In this document: piece after piece, positions 35,690-48,128 of the stretch
Numbering within the stretch: the first letter of the stretch is position 1
Layout: each line of letters opens with the position of its first letter
Origin: Montifringilla adamsi
Taxonomy: Eukaryota > Chordata > Aves > Passeriformes > Passeridae
DNA: 64,000 bases
Assembly (NCBI GenBank): GCA_017590115.1
Contig: JAGGNK010011114.1
Span: forward strand, 673,733-737,732
Reading direction: 5' to 3'
Made by a program: the position numbers and the translations under genes
Notes under the pieces: generated by a model
The model's input: the letters and a program-made list of their open reading frames with translations, nothing else
Databases searched by the model: none
Told to the model about the DNA's origin: nothing

Positions 35690-36672
35690 CTGGGTGGTTT
35701 TCGCCCTCCTGCCTTGCATGCTGCTGCTATGGCTCATCTGGGGGTTGGAGGCCCCTTCGGAGAGGCAGTGGGACTTCCTGCAGGGCAGCGTGTTGTAGTT
35801 GCTGTAGGAGGAGGGCGCGTCCTCGGCGGCCACCGAAGCCATCTTGTGGCTCCCGAGCTCCGGGATGTCGGACACCAGGTTCCGGCAGTACCCTCCGAAG
35901 GCGTTGCGGGGGCCCCCGTTGACGGCGGCGCCGGGGGTTTTGGGGGAGTACAGGTCACTCATGGAGTTGGCGCGCTGGCAGGCGGCCAGGGGCTGGGGGC
36001 TGCCGCCGGCCTGCGGGCCCTGCGCGGCCTCGGCGTCCTTCTCCTCGGCCAGGCCCAGGATCTCCTCGTTGCTGGTCAAGTGCTCCTGGCTGAGGTCGGA
36101 CAGCGAGAACTCCAGGCTGTCCTCGCGCCAGATGTCGGCCGACTTGGAGCGCTTCTTCTTGAAGCCGGCCGCGTCCGCGAAGGCGGAGCCGTTGGCCGCG
36201 TAGCGCAGCGCCCGCCCGGCGCCCTCGGCCAGGAAGGGCGGCTCGTCCCCGTAGAGCCGGCTCTCCTCCGAGTCGGGCATGCTGTGCACGGAGGCGGCCG
36301 TCAGCACCGTGCTGCTGTCCACGCTGGGCGTCACCGACGAGTCCGTGTGGTAGGACACGGGCCGCAGCCCCATGTCCACGCGCTCCACCCACATGGCGCT
36401 GCCGAAGTCCTCCAGGTTGGCCTCGGGGGCGAAGGGCTCCAGGCCGTTCTCGGCCAGCGACTGCGGGATGCTGGGCGTGCTGCTGGAGCGCGTGCTCACC
36501 TCGGAGTTGCGGTGGATGATCTTGCCCGAGGAGGCGTGGCGCGTGCGGCGCGAGGCCTTGCCCGAGAGGCGCAGCGAGCGCGACGTGTGCTTGCGGCCCA
36601 GCCCCGGCTGCTTGTCCCCGTAGAAGGCGTGCTCCACGCTCTGGCTCTCCGCGTTGCCCATGGCGTCACGGT
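35690..36672 (-). CDS. TIAM1: TIAM1 coding exon A (residues 1-324, with start codon)
   Basis: The ATG is at 36661-36659 in a good Kozak context (G at -3, G at +4). It opens with MGNAES, the N-myristoylation signature of TIAM1. An acceptor ending in ctccag leaves 11 bases of 5' UTR in this exon. Visible blocks include HTSRSLRLS, RHASSGK, a basic serine motif KKKRSKSADIWRED (about residues 168-181) and SLSDLSQEHLTSNEEIL. The last residues are RRAKTTQ, followed by donor GTAAGG at phase 0. In the family this region is regulatory: membrane anchoring, phosphorylation and 14-3-3 or scaffold binding, with its removal giving an active protein. The exon is much richer in G, C and CpG than its surroundings, so a long antisense reading frame lies over it by chance. 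An in-frame Met at 36730 lies on the intron side and is not used. Confidence 0.97.
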
Positions 36673-39600
36673 CTGGAGGGACACAGCGGGCACCGTTAGG
36701 GCAGGGAGGCACGTGGACATCCCAATGCAACAGCAGCCGCTTGTTTGTTTCATTAATTACCGAGCCCCTCCCAAAACCTACACCGCGGATTCTTGCAGGG
36801 ACTGCCGTAACTGCAGCAATAACCCCACAGATTAATTAATTAGGGGAGCCAGCGGCTGTACCAGCAAACCTAGAAATACAGTTAAATCAGAAGGTAGCGA
36901 ACAACCAGACAGCTCTGCTGGTGCAAACCAGGAGTGCAGAAGAGCGAAGGACTGAACGCAGGAGCTCGGTGTGAACTGGAACCGGTTTAGCACCACAGGG
37001 CCATCTCAGCTCTGTGCACATTCACCTGACCCTCAGCATCGCCATTCCAGCCAACAAACTCAAAAAATCAACAGCTCTTGTTTATCTGCAGGTAACAGAT
37101 GCTGAAAAGGAGAGGGATGTACACCTTTAGCTGAGATTTCACCTTTTTTTTTGGCTAGGAACTGCAAAGCGAAGCACCGAACAGCAAAGTACAAACCCAC
37201 CCGTTTGGCAGCGAGCTAATGACAGGTTTGATTTCTGGAACAAAAAAACCGTGCAACATTAAGCAGGTACGGAGAGTCCCCCACAAGAAAGCCATATTAT
37301 GAAAAATAAATTAGCATGAGTGACTCAGACTATACAAAAATAACCTCTCCTTCCCACTCCCTCTGAAGCAGATAAGCAGATCTGAGCTCTTTGATCTGAG
37401 CTGGAACGCAGGGCCGGGGTTGGTGTCCCCAGCCCCAGCCCAGCCTCCTGCATTATTCAGCTGTGCACGTCCCGCCGTGGAACAGGTTTCCCATCCAGGA
37501 GGTGGGAGTGATGATCTGATTCAACCTTGGGAAACACTTTGAGGTCTGTGATCTCACTCAACAAATGTCAGAAATATTTTATCAGTAGTATTGGGTCCTT
37601 CCCCTCTGGCCTGACAGCAAGAAGAAGAAGAAGAAAAGTAAATGCCAAAGTTCAAAATCAAACAGGAGATCCTGAATTACACACGAGACAACTACATAGA
37701 GAAAAACACTCTATCAGTCTTGAAAAGAAATTCCAAGACAGAACTTCTTTGTTTTGATGCATTTCCATCAGTTTTGGTTGAAAATAAAAAAGCTGATCTG
37801 ACAGTAAAATAATCTGGAGTTTTTAATTTCCTGGGGCGATTTCCTCTCCTTTGCCAGGATGCTGGTAGGTACTGCACCAGACGCTGGCAGGATGAATGCA
37901 ACCACGTATTTTCCCTCACTATCTAAATACACACAATTGCTGCTGCACAGAAGTGAATCAGCCCCACACAAACACACGGAAAGTGAGGGACTGATGGCAC
38001 TAAACAACAGGACAGCACGGCAGAACTGAGCTCTGCACTGACACTTCTGACCACAGCAAGAGGACTGTGCCTCTGCTCCTCTGCCCAGCAAAGCTGCTCA
38101 TGGCTGAGGCTAGAAGTCTGTTCAGTGCTGGGGCAACAGACAACACCATAAATATCTGGGCATTTCTGCATTGAACATAAATACAATTGCAGGTGAAGTA
38201 AACTACAGAGGAAATGCCCTACATCTACTGAAATGAATAGCAGAACTCCCTTTGGCTGCCATGACTTGTTTAGAAAAATAAAAGCACTGAATAAAGGGCA
38301 GGTTTAAATCTTAAAACAAAAAAAATCAAAAGACAGCTTTATCAATCCCTAGACAAGGGTTCATTATCTCCCAAGAGCTACAGCTCTTTGATACAGACTG
38401 AAAAACAATCAGCCAGCTTTTGGCTATGGAACATTTTAAAGCACAAAACCTGCATGTTCTCTTCTGCAGATATCTAAAACAAGCCCTCAATGCTCCTGTC
38501 CTGCAGCAGAAACCTCCTCAGGGCAATGCTTTCCCTGCTTTGGTTCCTGCTGACCACACTTCCATCCAGGGGGGATTTCTACTGGCTGCACAGCCCGGCG
38601 GAGCCTGCACCATTTATCCCCAGCCTCCAGCCATCCATCCCATCTCCAGCCATCCCTTCTCACCCTAAGGAGAATCAGCAGTTTTAAAAGCCCTCTTGAA
38701 ACCTGCAATGGTTCTTTACCTTCCAGCCACACCAGGCAAGATTTCCCCAAGCCAGAAAAGCAACAGGACCACAAATGGGCTGGGTGAGGAAAGGAGCAGC
38801 AGCTCAGGCTGCATCCTGTGAGGAAATAACACTCTCCTGGAAGGAGGGAAGTCTTCTCTTCACAGAAGGAATGCTCAGGGAGTGATTTCACACAATGAAG
38901 TATCTGCTACAGACTGGCAAGAAGTGTCAGACTTCAAAGCAAAGAGCCGACCCTTTTTAATTCAGTGGGTTGGCGCTTTGGGTGAGGAGCTTGCAAATCC
39001 ACAAACGGCTGTCAGCGAGCCCTCACCTCACCCCTGTGCCCTGGAAAGGCCCTGCCTAATCCCGCTGAATTCCCAGCTGCAAGGTTGCAGGAACGCTGCC
39101 CAGTGGGTGCAGGAGGACTTGCATGGTCCAGCTGCAGCCATGCAAGACAGTGCCATCGCCCAAGGTTGTCACCATCTCCCCTGGCACACGCAGGACACAG
39201 CTTGGGTGGGACAGTCAGCCCCACCAGGTCAGGCTGAGGGGGGTCCCCTGAAAGGGACCCCCCAATCCTCCCTTCTCACCCCATTTCTGCCTGCCTTCTG
39301 CATCGCTGGCTGAGCATTTCCACCAGCTACCCTGAACCAAATCAAGTGCTGTGCAGCAGAGTCCACTAAAACAGCAGAAAATAAATCTGGGGCGGGGGAA
39401 GAAAAAACAACAAAAAGAAGAGCTTATTAGTTAGTTTGTGCTGAGCTAGCGAGTTGGCCTGGCACGTGCCAGAGGCAGCACAAGGGCACCTGTCTGGGGA
39501 CACAGTGGGGACAGGAGGGGACCATGCATCTGGAGAGTGACACCTCCTCGTTTTTTGGCAGCAGGGAGCTGAGAGGTGAGCTCAGGCAGATGTGGAAAGG

Positions 39601-42600
39601 CAGCCTGAGAGGGGAATTGGCACTGCTACAGACTCCAGCATCCCCAGCGAGCGGGAGCTGGGCAGGGGAGCCCCAGCCTCCCCCTCCCACGGGCCACAGC
39701 AGACACCCTGGGGCAACAGCGTCTCAAAGTGCTCAGCTACGACTGCCAGATGCTGCCTGTCTGTGGCTTAACTGCATTTAGCACACTCAATGAAAAAAAT
39801 CTGTATCAAATTAAGAAAATGAGTAATGTTAATGGGAGCTGCACGCAAGTGCTGGTAGGACAAAGGCTCCCCTGTTAGCTGGGCTGCCAAACGCAAAGGC
39901 CACCATTAAAGACCCATCAAGGTACCACCAGGATACGACACAGATCAAGTGTGACACATCTCCATGCTTTAGACAGGTCTGTGGTGGTGTCAGGAATCTG
40001 CTGTGAGTGACCCTGAACCTCGCAGGATCAGCACGGGGCCGCGCGCTGCGAGCGCAACTGGCTGGGCGTTTTTCAGCAGAAAACGTTGATTCATCAGAAC
40101 CCAAACTTTTGTGGGAACAGAGGGCCTCTGATGAAATCTCTCTCTGGGAGGGAGAGGTTTGAAAAGCAAAGCAGGGAGACAGGCACGTCTCCTGGAAGAG
40201 GCACCAGCGCCCTGACTCAGGCGCTCGCCGAAGACGCACGCGGAAGATGCAGATTCGTATCTGCAGCCCGAGCCAGGAAAATGAGGGGTGGCAACTTCTG
40301 CCTCCACATCCCCAAAGAGGTGGCCATGCTGGCCCTGATGGGAAAGGTTTTCTCTTTCCCAGAAAACCTGCTCCTTTCTGCTTCGGTGCAGGGAAAGTGT
40401 CAGAAATGTGGTGACTTCAATAAAGTCACCTCTAAGCCAGCTTGCACATCAAGAGACAGACAGAGGGTTGATAAATGATTTCTGAAAGTTTAAACTTCAG
40501 CCTGACATCAAGATTAGGCTGCCAGCAGGGAGAGCATGAATTTTGCAGGAAAAGCAGTGTTCCCTACACTGGGTATGTGGGAAAAGCAGACTGACCTCTA
40601 GCTGAACTGCTGAGGTTTTGCTGGATGACTCTTACATGAAACAGTTACACATAAATTATATCACATTCTAGATGACCACTGATGATGGCCCACTCAGAGA
40701 ACATAATTTCCTTTAAAAACAGTAATTTTCCTTCCTCTTCCCCTACCCTGATATTAAATTATTTCTTGAAATAATTACAAAACCAGAATACTCATTTCAA
40801 TTAAACCTATGTTACTAACTCTTGAACCTGCAAAAGGTTGGACCACCAGATTCCAGGAGCATATCTGAAAAATACTAAATTTCCAACCTAATTTGAAGCA
40901 CCTCACAAGACAACAGATTGCAAATTTAAAATTAGATTCTAGTGGGAGGCCCTGGTGACAAATCTGTATTTTTCTCCTGGAGCGTAGCTCGAAGGCTGTG
41001 AGAACCAGAACAATGATCAAATCCACAGCGGGCAGTGAGCCTACAGAAATAAACTTCTGCTAAAATCTGCCAGCCAACAACAAAGATTTTCACCAGAACC
41101 ACACAGAAAAATGTACAAGACTAATAACCGAGTGTGAACACACACATTTAATTGTAATTAAAATCTGCTTTTTCAAAAGGGCAATAGAGGCTGAAATTCC
41201 ACAGAAAGCCTTTGAGTTTCTCAGAAACTCCAGCAGCGTATTTCATTGTTTTCACATCAGAACCTCTTAACCAGCCACTTCTTTTTTGTGAGCCGCTCTC
41301 ACATGTGTTAGAGCACGGGATGGACTCCAGAAAGGCAGTTTGAGTAAGAGGAGGAGGGAGGGAGGAAGGGATGTCAGCAGGAGCTGCCCCTGTGCTGCCC
41401 AGCCCGGGTACCCAGCCATGCAGCCTCACCAGCCCTCCCCAGCAGCCAGAGCACAGCCAAGCCCTGCAGAAACACACGTGTACCTTCCGAGGCAGTCCCG
41501 GTATCCAGCGCAACCTTCCCCCAGAGAGCTGTGGCATTGAGAGGTACAGAATTGCAAATGACCCCAAAAGGAGCAGTTACTGGAACTGCAGAAGCTGTCA
41601 GCACCTGCCACTCAGCGACTCCATTGCTCCCGCGTCACAGGCTATGACTACATGCCAAAAACCTGGGGAGAAAGGGGAGAAAAACAAATCAGACAAAGCA
41701 GGGAGGGCTGGACAGGAGCATCTTCTGCCGGGGCCTGTCATCAGCACTTACCTAAGGAGCACTGGGCAGCACGGCACGGAATGCTGTGCTCAGATTCGCA
41801 TGATGAAAGCTGATGGTGGCAGAATAAATGAGAAACCCCGTCAAGCACCGCCAGCCCCGACCACGGGATGTGGAGAGTTCCTCTTCCCAACCAAAATCCC
41901 CCCAGACCGTAACCTTGCCTTGCTGAGGCCGCTGTGTCTCAGCTCAGGGCCAAAACCACACCTGCGTCTGAGGACCACCACCAAGCGAGGCACCTTCCAG
42001 CACAGCAGGGCTGCACTTCTGGCAGCAAGGGGAACCCAGCCGCCCAGGAGACGCTGGAAGGCCTCGCAGGAGACTTCCCTGCAGACTGTCTCGGTTATGG
42101 AAAGAGCAGTTTTCCAGGCAGGGATTTCATTTCCATTTTCCAAGGGCGAATCACACGCTGGGGCAGAGCATTTACATCTGGTTTTGTGAGCAAGGGTTCT
42201 CGGGTTAATTGTGCTCACAAAGGCACAGATACAAGAGACCAATCTGTGTTTGCCAAGACCTGAGACAAGTCCTTAGGACAGCCCTCAAGTCAGACACTGA
42301 GCTCATGTGGATGCCAAATCCCAGCCCTTTCCAGTCCCAGTACCACTGTGGAGCTCCCTTGCAAGGAGCCCAGCTCTAGTCCAGGCTTGGGAGAGGCTGA
42401 ATGCATTCCCAATCCAGCTCTCACTCAACTCCCCCTTCTCCCAGCCAAGCACCAGCACTAAAACATCACCTCAACACTGCACAAAAACTTGGGAGAGTTA
42501 TAAACTTCTCCACAGGTCCCAAGGAGCAAAAACCTGGGGAGGGATTACTGCTGCCCTTCATGTTCTTGGAGCTGCTTGGTGGAGAAAGTGTGATCCTCAC

Positions 42601-44943
42601 TCTTGGCTGGATTCTCAGAAGAAGTGAGAGTCACTGGCTCTTTTTAAAATTAAAAATATCCTCATTTTCTTTCTCTTCCTTCATGTTCCCTTCTTTGCTC
42701 CCTACCTCCCCCTCTTCCCCCAAGCTGTTGGTAGAGATCTGAAAAGCAGTTCATGAATTGCTCAGGAGCTGGCAGAAATTAATAAAATGAAGCTCATTTA
42801 TATTGAAATGGACTCATTATCATGCCAGCTGCCAATAATTTCCAAGAGGGGAATCTTGCTGACAAAAAAGGTCCTACAGGCAAGAGGCTCCCCACCTGCA
42901 CCCACCACACAGGGAGCAACCCTGCCACGAGCATTCCTCACCTCCCAGGAAAGGGAATTGTGACCATCCCTGTTCAGATCTGCCTGCTACTGCCTCAAAA
43001 AACCTGCCCAAAAGAAGAGCAAAACAAACACAGCCCAGCATTCTGTCAGATTTTCCACCCTGACATGGCTTTTGAGAAGTTTGCAACTCGGTAAAATCTG
43101 CTCCAGGGTGACACAAACTCTGGTCACTCTGCTGAGAAACCAGCTCCAGGGCAGCCTGTCCCACACACACCTTGTGCTCCTCCAGCTAAACCCCTTCTCT
43201 CCTGGCAGTCCTTTGTTAAAAGGGGGATGTTTACCCCTGGATCCTGCATTATCCAAATCCTCACGCTGCTCCGGTCCATCTGAAGGGCTGGCAACATCCT
43301 TTGCCACGAGCAGATGAGCACTGGGCACCACAGCTCCTCCGGAAGACAAGGATTTATCATTACCCATCCACTCTTTCCTGAAAAGTTTTGCTCCCATTAA
43401 CTTTTACACCTCAGACAGTCTTTCCTGAACTAAACCAATTCTGTACTGTTCAAGAAGAACTTTTGTTTTTCATACTTTGACATGAATATGCACTGGAACA
43501 GTCCTCAGTGTCCTGGTTCATTCCAAGAGCCCAGGCTCTGCCGCCGCAGAACTTCTGGAGATCTGAAGCAGCCTCCAGCAAAGCCTTCCTTCCAGCAAGG
43601 TCTTGGAAGGTCCAACAGGGCAAAAAGTGATGCCCATGCTCCTTGTTCAGGAGGAAGGGCTGAAGCAAACTGGAGCACAGCCCCATCACTTCCTTTCCAG
43701 CACAGAGCCCTTCTGGACACGTTTGCTCCCGTGGATGCTGGCCAAGGGAAAAGCTGACCAGTGACCCACCAGCCTGTTCTCAGGGAAGATGGACAGTTGT
43801 AAACATCAACACGTGGAATAATTGATCTGATTTTTTTTTTTTTAATCAAATAAAGATTTTCAAACTCCTACACTTGAGACAAAACATCCCCTGTCAGCAC
43901 TGAGTGCTCCCGACACGTCCCTGGTGTGCGGAGCCAACGCCTGCACACGTCAGTGCAGCTCCCCATCCTTTGAAGGGCTGCAGGCAGCACAGCTGTATTT
44001 ACTGCACAGCCACACAACAGTGCCTCCAAAATCCAGGCCAGGAGCTCCCACAGGGCTCATCGTGCTGCCAATCCCGGCCGGGGAGCGCAGGGAACCTCCA
44101 CGCATGGATTAAACGCAGAGCAGGGAAGCAGAACAGCTTAAAGGAGCGCCTTGTTATTCCTCACATCTGCTACCTGCGACTCCAGGTACAGCAAAGAGCT
44201 CTGGCTTCCACGTGCTGCAGCAGCTTGCAATGCCAAGAGTCCGGAGAAAAATCCAGCACACCTGTTTTCTGTTTGCTTGCGGACACTTGACAGGAACATT
44301 AATGGATGAAAAAAATGGAAACTGTAGCTTTCTAAGAGCCTCCTTTAGAAAGCACAACCCTTCCTTTCCAGAATGAAAAAAAAATCAGTAGGCAAATATA
44401 TCCCCTTGTCCAGTGAACAGGAAAAGTTGGCGAGAGGGACGACAGCTCTCTTTCAATTCTATTTTTGCTTTTTCATTTTATGAGGCATTGTTTTTGTCAG
44501 ATTTCAAATGCAATCAGTTGGTTGTTAAGTAAATCTTCATCCAGTTTGGAGAAGCCCTCTACAACGCTGCCATCAAGCAGGATGTACATACAGAGACAGG
44601 AAGCAGTAGGCATTCCATACAGAAACCATTCAGTATCCATCAGCAGCTCTGGGCTGTATCCCCCACCCACCATCCCAGTTCCACACCACTGTAACTCCAG
44701 TGTTTGATCCCACCTCCTGAAAGGGACAATCAGGTTTGTGACTGGAGGCCACATTTTGTTAGTTAATAGTTAGTTAGCTAACATGACTGCTGCTGAGGTC
44801 AGCCCAGCCAATGCCCTGCCCTGAGACCCAGGTAAATGCTCTCCTGTGCTCCAGGGCTTTGCTGGCCTGGCAGCTCTGCCTCTCCCCATCCCATGTCCCT
44901 GGGCTGCCCTCTGCAAAACAAAACCCACAGGAGAGGCAGCATA
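36673..44943. other. 5' flank or 5' intron of TIAM1, first part
   Basis: No coding sequence is recognised. The first few hundred bases upstream of the coding exon are A/T-rich unique DNA. A CpG-containing patch with an AP-1-like TGACTCA lies at about 40015-40270. No interspersed repeat was recognised, which makes this the longest repeat-free stretch in the window. Confidence 0.6.
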
Positions 44944-45145
44944 AAATATCCTGAGCTGGAAGGGACCCACAGGGATCAGAGTCCAGCTCCTGGCCCTGCA
45001 CAGACACCCTGACAAGCCTCCAGACCCTTCACCAGCCTTGTGTCCCTCCTAGGGATGCTCTTCAATAGCTCCAGCTCTTCTTGAACTGTGGTGCCCAAAG
45101 CTGCCCCACCCCTTGAGGGGAGGCTGCAGCAGTGCTGGATCCATG
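44944..45145 (-). mobile_element. CR1 3' fragment (third subfamily)
   Basis: The sequence aaatatcctgagctggaagg, ccagctcctggccctgcac and a long tail of cttgaactgtggtgcccaaa type matches the CR1 subfamily with a gagctggaagggaccca end, inverted. Confidence 0.85.
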
Positions 45146-45163
45146 GATGGATGGATGGATGGA
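45142..45163 (+). repeat. GGAT microsatellite
   Basis: The run of ggatggat units follows directly on the CR1 copy at 44944, suggesting it grew from the repeat's edge. A short atcc run also lies at about 45522-45537. Confidence 0.85.
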
Positions 45164-47982
45164 GAAAAGACTGCTCTATGCCCAGATCTTTGCTCAGAAA
45201 TGCAATTCAGAAATGCTCTGAGCTTCCCCACTCTTCATCCAGACACTGAGCCCTGAGACCAACTTCAGAGGATTGCAGAAGCTGGTTGACTTTTAAAGCA
45301 GTGAAAATGAATGACAAACGTGCTCCTCTCTGTGTTTTCCTTCTATGACATTTAAAACGCCATAGAAGCCTTTTGTTTGCGAGAAAAATTAATTTCAAAC
45401 CGAGCGCTGCTCGTAAGAAAAATGCATTTCAAATCAAGCATGGCATGTACTACCTGTTGAGGAGAATGGCTGCTCCTGCAGCTGGAGTGTGACGACAGTG
45501 ACCACGCAGGAAGGTCGGGAATCCATCCATCCATCCCCAGGAATGGGCAGGTAGAGCTCCAACTGCAAAACCTCTTTGCAAGCGCCTCGCTAGCACGCAA
45601 CCTCCGCGTCTGTCACGGCCGCGAGAACAATGCTGGTGATCCTCCAGATGAAGAGGAGGGCAAAGAAAAATAAACCCACATTCCCTTTGAGCAGAGCTCC
45701 TCGCGGGGAAGGTGTGGGAAGCCCTGCTCCTCCAGCTGCAGCACCACCCCTCCGACAATTCCCAAGGGAGGGAAGAAAAGGCGAGAAGAGAGGAGGGAGG
45801 AAGGTTTGTCGACAGACTTTAGACCTCCACAGAGGCAACAGTCAGCCATCCCCAAATCGCTGCTAAAGGAAACAAAACCAGGAGCACAGCACCAAGGAAG
45901 CACCGTGGGGCCTTGGCAATAAATTAATCAAAGAGCAGAGCAGGTAGCCCAAGGGAAAGCCCCCTCTCCAGGGTTTCTCTATTTATAGAGGGGATGTGAA
46001 TAATTGACACGGTTGTGGGTTTGTTTGTTTTTCAATCATTTTTACAACTATCTGAGCATGTTTTAACTCTTTCTCCTTCCCTTTCCTTTTATTTTTAATG
46101 GTGGGAAAATCCCCCTTTCTGCCCTGGGGGGGAATCTGCAAGGTTGTACACGTTTCCAGCAAAGGGCAGAGCAGGGGAAGGATTCTAATTTCAGATCATC
46201 AGACATAAGCAAATCTATGGGAAGCCACGAGGGCAACTCCCTGGAGCCTGTGGGGCAGACTAAGCCCAGCCACGAAGAACTGCAGGGAAGGAGGAGCCCA
46301 CTTGGCCTCCGTGGAGGCTCTGAGGATTGCATGTACGTTTATATGATACTTGAAAAATGAAAAGAATTCCCAAAATGCAGCTGAAATAAAAAATAAGGTG
46401 CGGCTTGTTTATTTACCTTTAGGTTCTATGTTATTGTTATTACACTTAGCTTAAAAAGGGCTTTCTGCTTGTGCCAAATGAGCCGAGAACTGCTGATACA
46501 CAGCAAGGGTGGGACGTGCCAAATGCACTCAAAAGATTGAGAAGTAACAAGAAAATGTTCAGGCCAGGAGACAAGAGCTCCAAATGGATCTGTGGGAGCT
46601 CTCACTGTACAGCCAAGGAGTGGGACCTTGCCTGCACAGAAGAACCACCCAGCACCACAGGCTCCAGCAATAAAAACTGAAACCCTTGGCTAGAGTGACC
46701 GACGAGACAGGATGTGAAGGATTAAAATGGTGTGGAAAAAAATTAAGGGCAATAATTGTGGTAGGGGGAATTGCAGAGGAAGTGCTTGGTGTATCTCCTC
46801 ATTTAAGCACTGAGGTAAGTAATCTGATTTTCAAGCAATGCCAAAGACCTCACACAGATCATTAAGATGGTGCCTGAGATATGAAGTATCTAATTTTAGA
46901 TACCCTGACTTAAGTACTAGGGAGGGATTCCAGAGGTCTGTGGAAAAACCGGTGTGAAATACAACTCGGGCAGATCAGCAGAGCTTTCCCTTTCTGGTCC
47001 CTCTCCCCGAGGGAGGGTGAGGAACCTCACTGGGCACCAGAGCTCTGTAAGCTTCCTCAATCACTGCTTCAGAGTCAGGAGAAAGGACAGCACAACAACT
47101 TCCACAATAAGAAAAAGGACTGAAGCAAAGGATGTTGTTTGCAGATGACAGCATGCCTCGCACAGGTTTTGGCACCAGGATCTCTCTGTGAGCTCCTGCT
47201 TTGAAATCAGCACCACTCAACACTCGTCCTTCACTGAAACTGCACTGGGCTGGGCTGGGGAGGCCAGCACTGCAGGGAGGGCTGGATTCCTGCTGCCAGG
47301 CTCCCCAGAGCTCCCTTCTCTCTGGGAACACAGTGCAGAGAGACCCAGCACAGCCACATCCCAGCGGGAAAGGGTACGGGGTGACCAAGGAGGAAAGCTG
47401 TGTCCCACCAGCGGAAAGCACGCACTGAACATCCTAAATTCCCAAAACCAGGGGGTTATTACCTGGCATGTCAGTGCAGCACGGACAGGGCTCTCTGCTG
47501 GGGCAGGGACAAGGGAAGATGCTGACACAGCCACTCAGCCAGGCCCAAAGCCAGGACTGCCCACAGGACCCCCACCCTCCTCCTGCTCCCAGCGCTCCTG
47601 GCAGAGACCATGGGAGCAACCAAAGGAGCCCAAGCTTCCCAAAACCCCAGGGGAATCCTGCCTGCTGTTTAAGCAGAGCTGTGCCCAGCTCCTGATATCA
47701 GCCCCAGCAGAGCAGCTCTGCCATGGCACAGCCTCACCCCTCCAGACCGTGCACGGCTCGGCTCCTTGGGACAGCATGGCACTGCCAAAGGTGAAGGCAG
47801 CACTCAGGTTTTGTCTTGCACGTGATGGCTTCAGCTGATCTGGGCTGACCGGTTCCAGCCACGACTTGTCCCTCACAGCTCCTGACGTGGGTCTCCCCCA
47901 GGGAGGGGCACACATCTCCAGGGCCATGTGGCTGGGTGTTGCTTCTTTAATGAACAGGGGACAGAACCCATCCATGAGGGAT

Positions 47983-48128
47983 GGAAATCCCAGGAGAAGA
48001 CACCCTCGGGACCCCTGGGGGTGAGCCCCCACCCTGGGAAGGGAGCAGAGCCAGACGGAAATCCCAGGAGAAGACACCCTCGGGGCTCAGGGGGTGAGCC
48101 CCCACCCTGGGAAGGGAGCAGAGCCAGA
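47983..48128. repeat. 74-base direct duplication
   Basis: Two adjacent copies begin ggaaatcccaggagaagac at 47983 and 48057. They differ by a few bases around cgggacccctggg versus cggggctcaggg. The sequence is G/C-rich with no coding role seen. Confidence 0.88.

Larger units (their letters stand above)
3867..36672 (-). other. TIAM1: TIAM1 gene, 5' coding part (10 exons, partial)
   Basis: TIAM1 activates Rac1 by exchanging GDP for GTP at the plasma membrane and at cell-cell junctions. Ten exons join in frame: 36672-35690, 24552-24105, 22111-21939, 18369-18145, 16884-16699, 14400-14254, 11937-11863, 11397-11227, 6037-5933 and 3948-3867. They give 2584 coding bases (861 codons plus one base) with no stop and GT-AG introns throughout. 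The order of parts is N-terminal glycine for myristoylation, serine-rich region, PH domain, coiled coil, extension and Ras-binding domain. PDZ, DH and second PH domains are missing only because the gene runs off the left edge. The paralogue TIAM2 is excluded because its first 320 residues are very different, whereas these match TIAM1 almost word for word. Confidence 0.97.

Noticed and set aside
36662..36730. Upstream in-frame Met extending the TIAM1 N-terminus
   Set aside because: A splice acceptor lies at 36673-36674 and the conserved myristoylation start MGNAES begins at 36661, so the extra codons are intronic.
35660..36835. A 391-codon open frame on the plus strand over TIAM1 exon A
   Set aside because: It is the antisense shadow of a G/C-rich coding exon. 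Its peptide is low-complexity Gly/Ala/Arg/Val and matches no family I recognise, while the minus strand is a clear TIAM1 exon.
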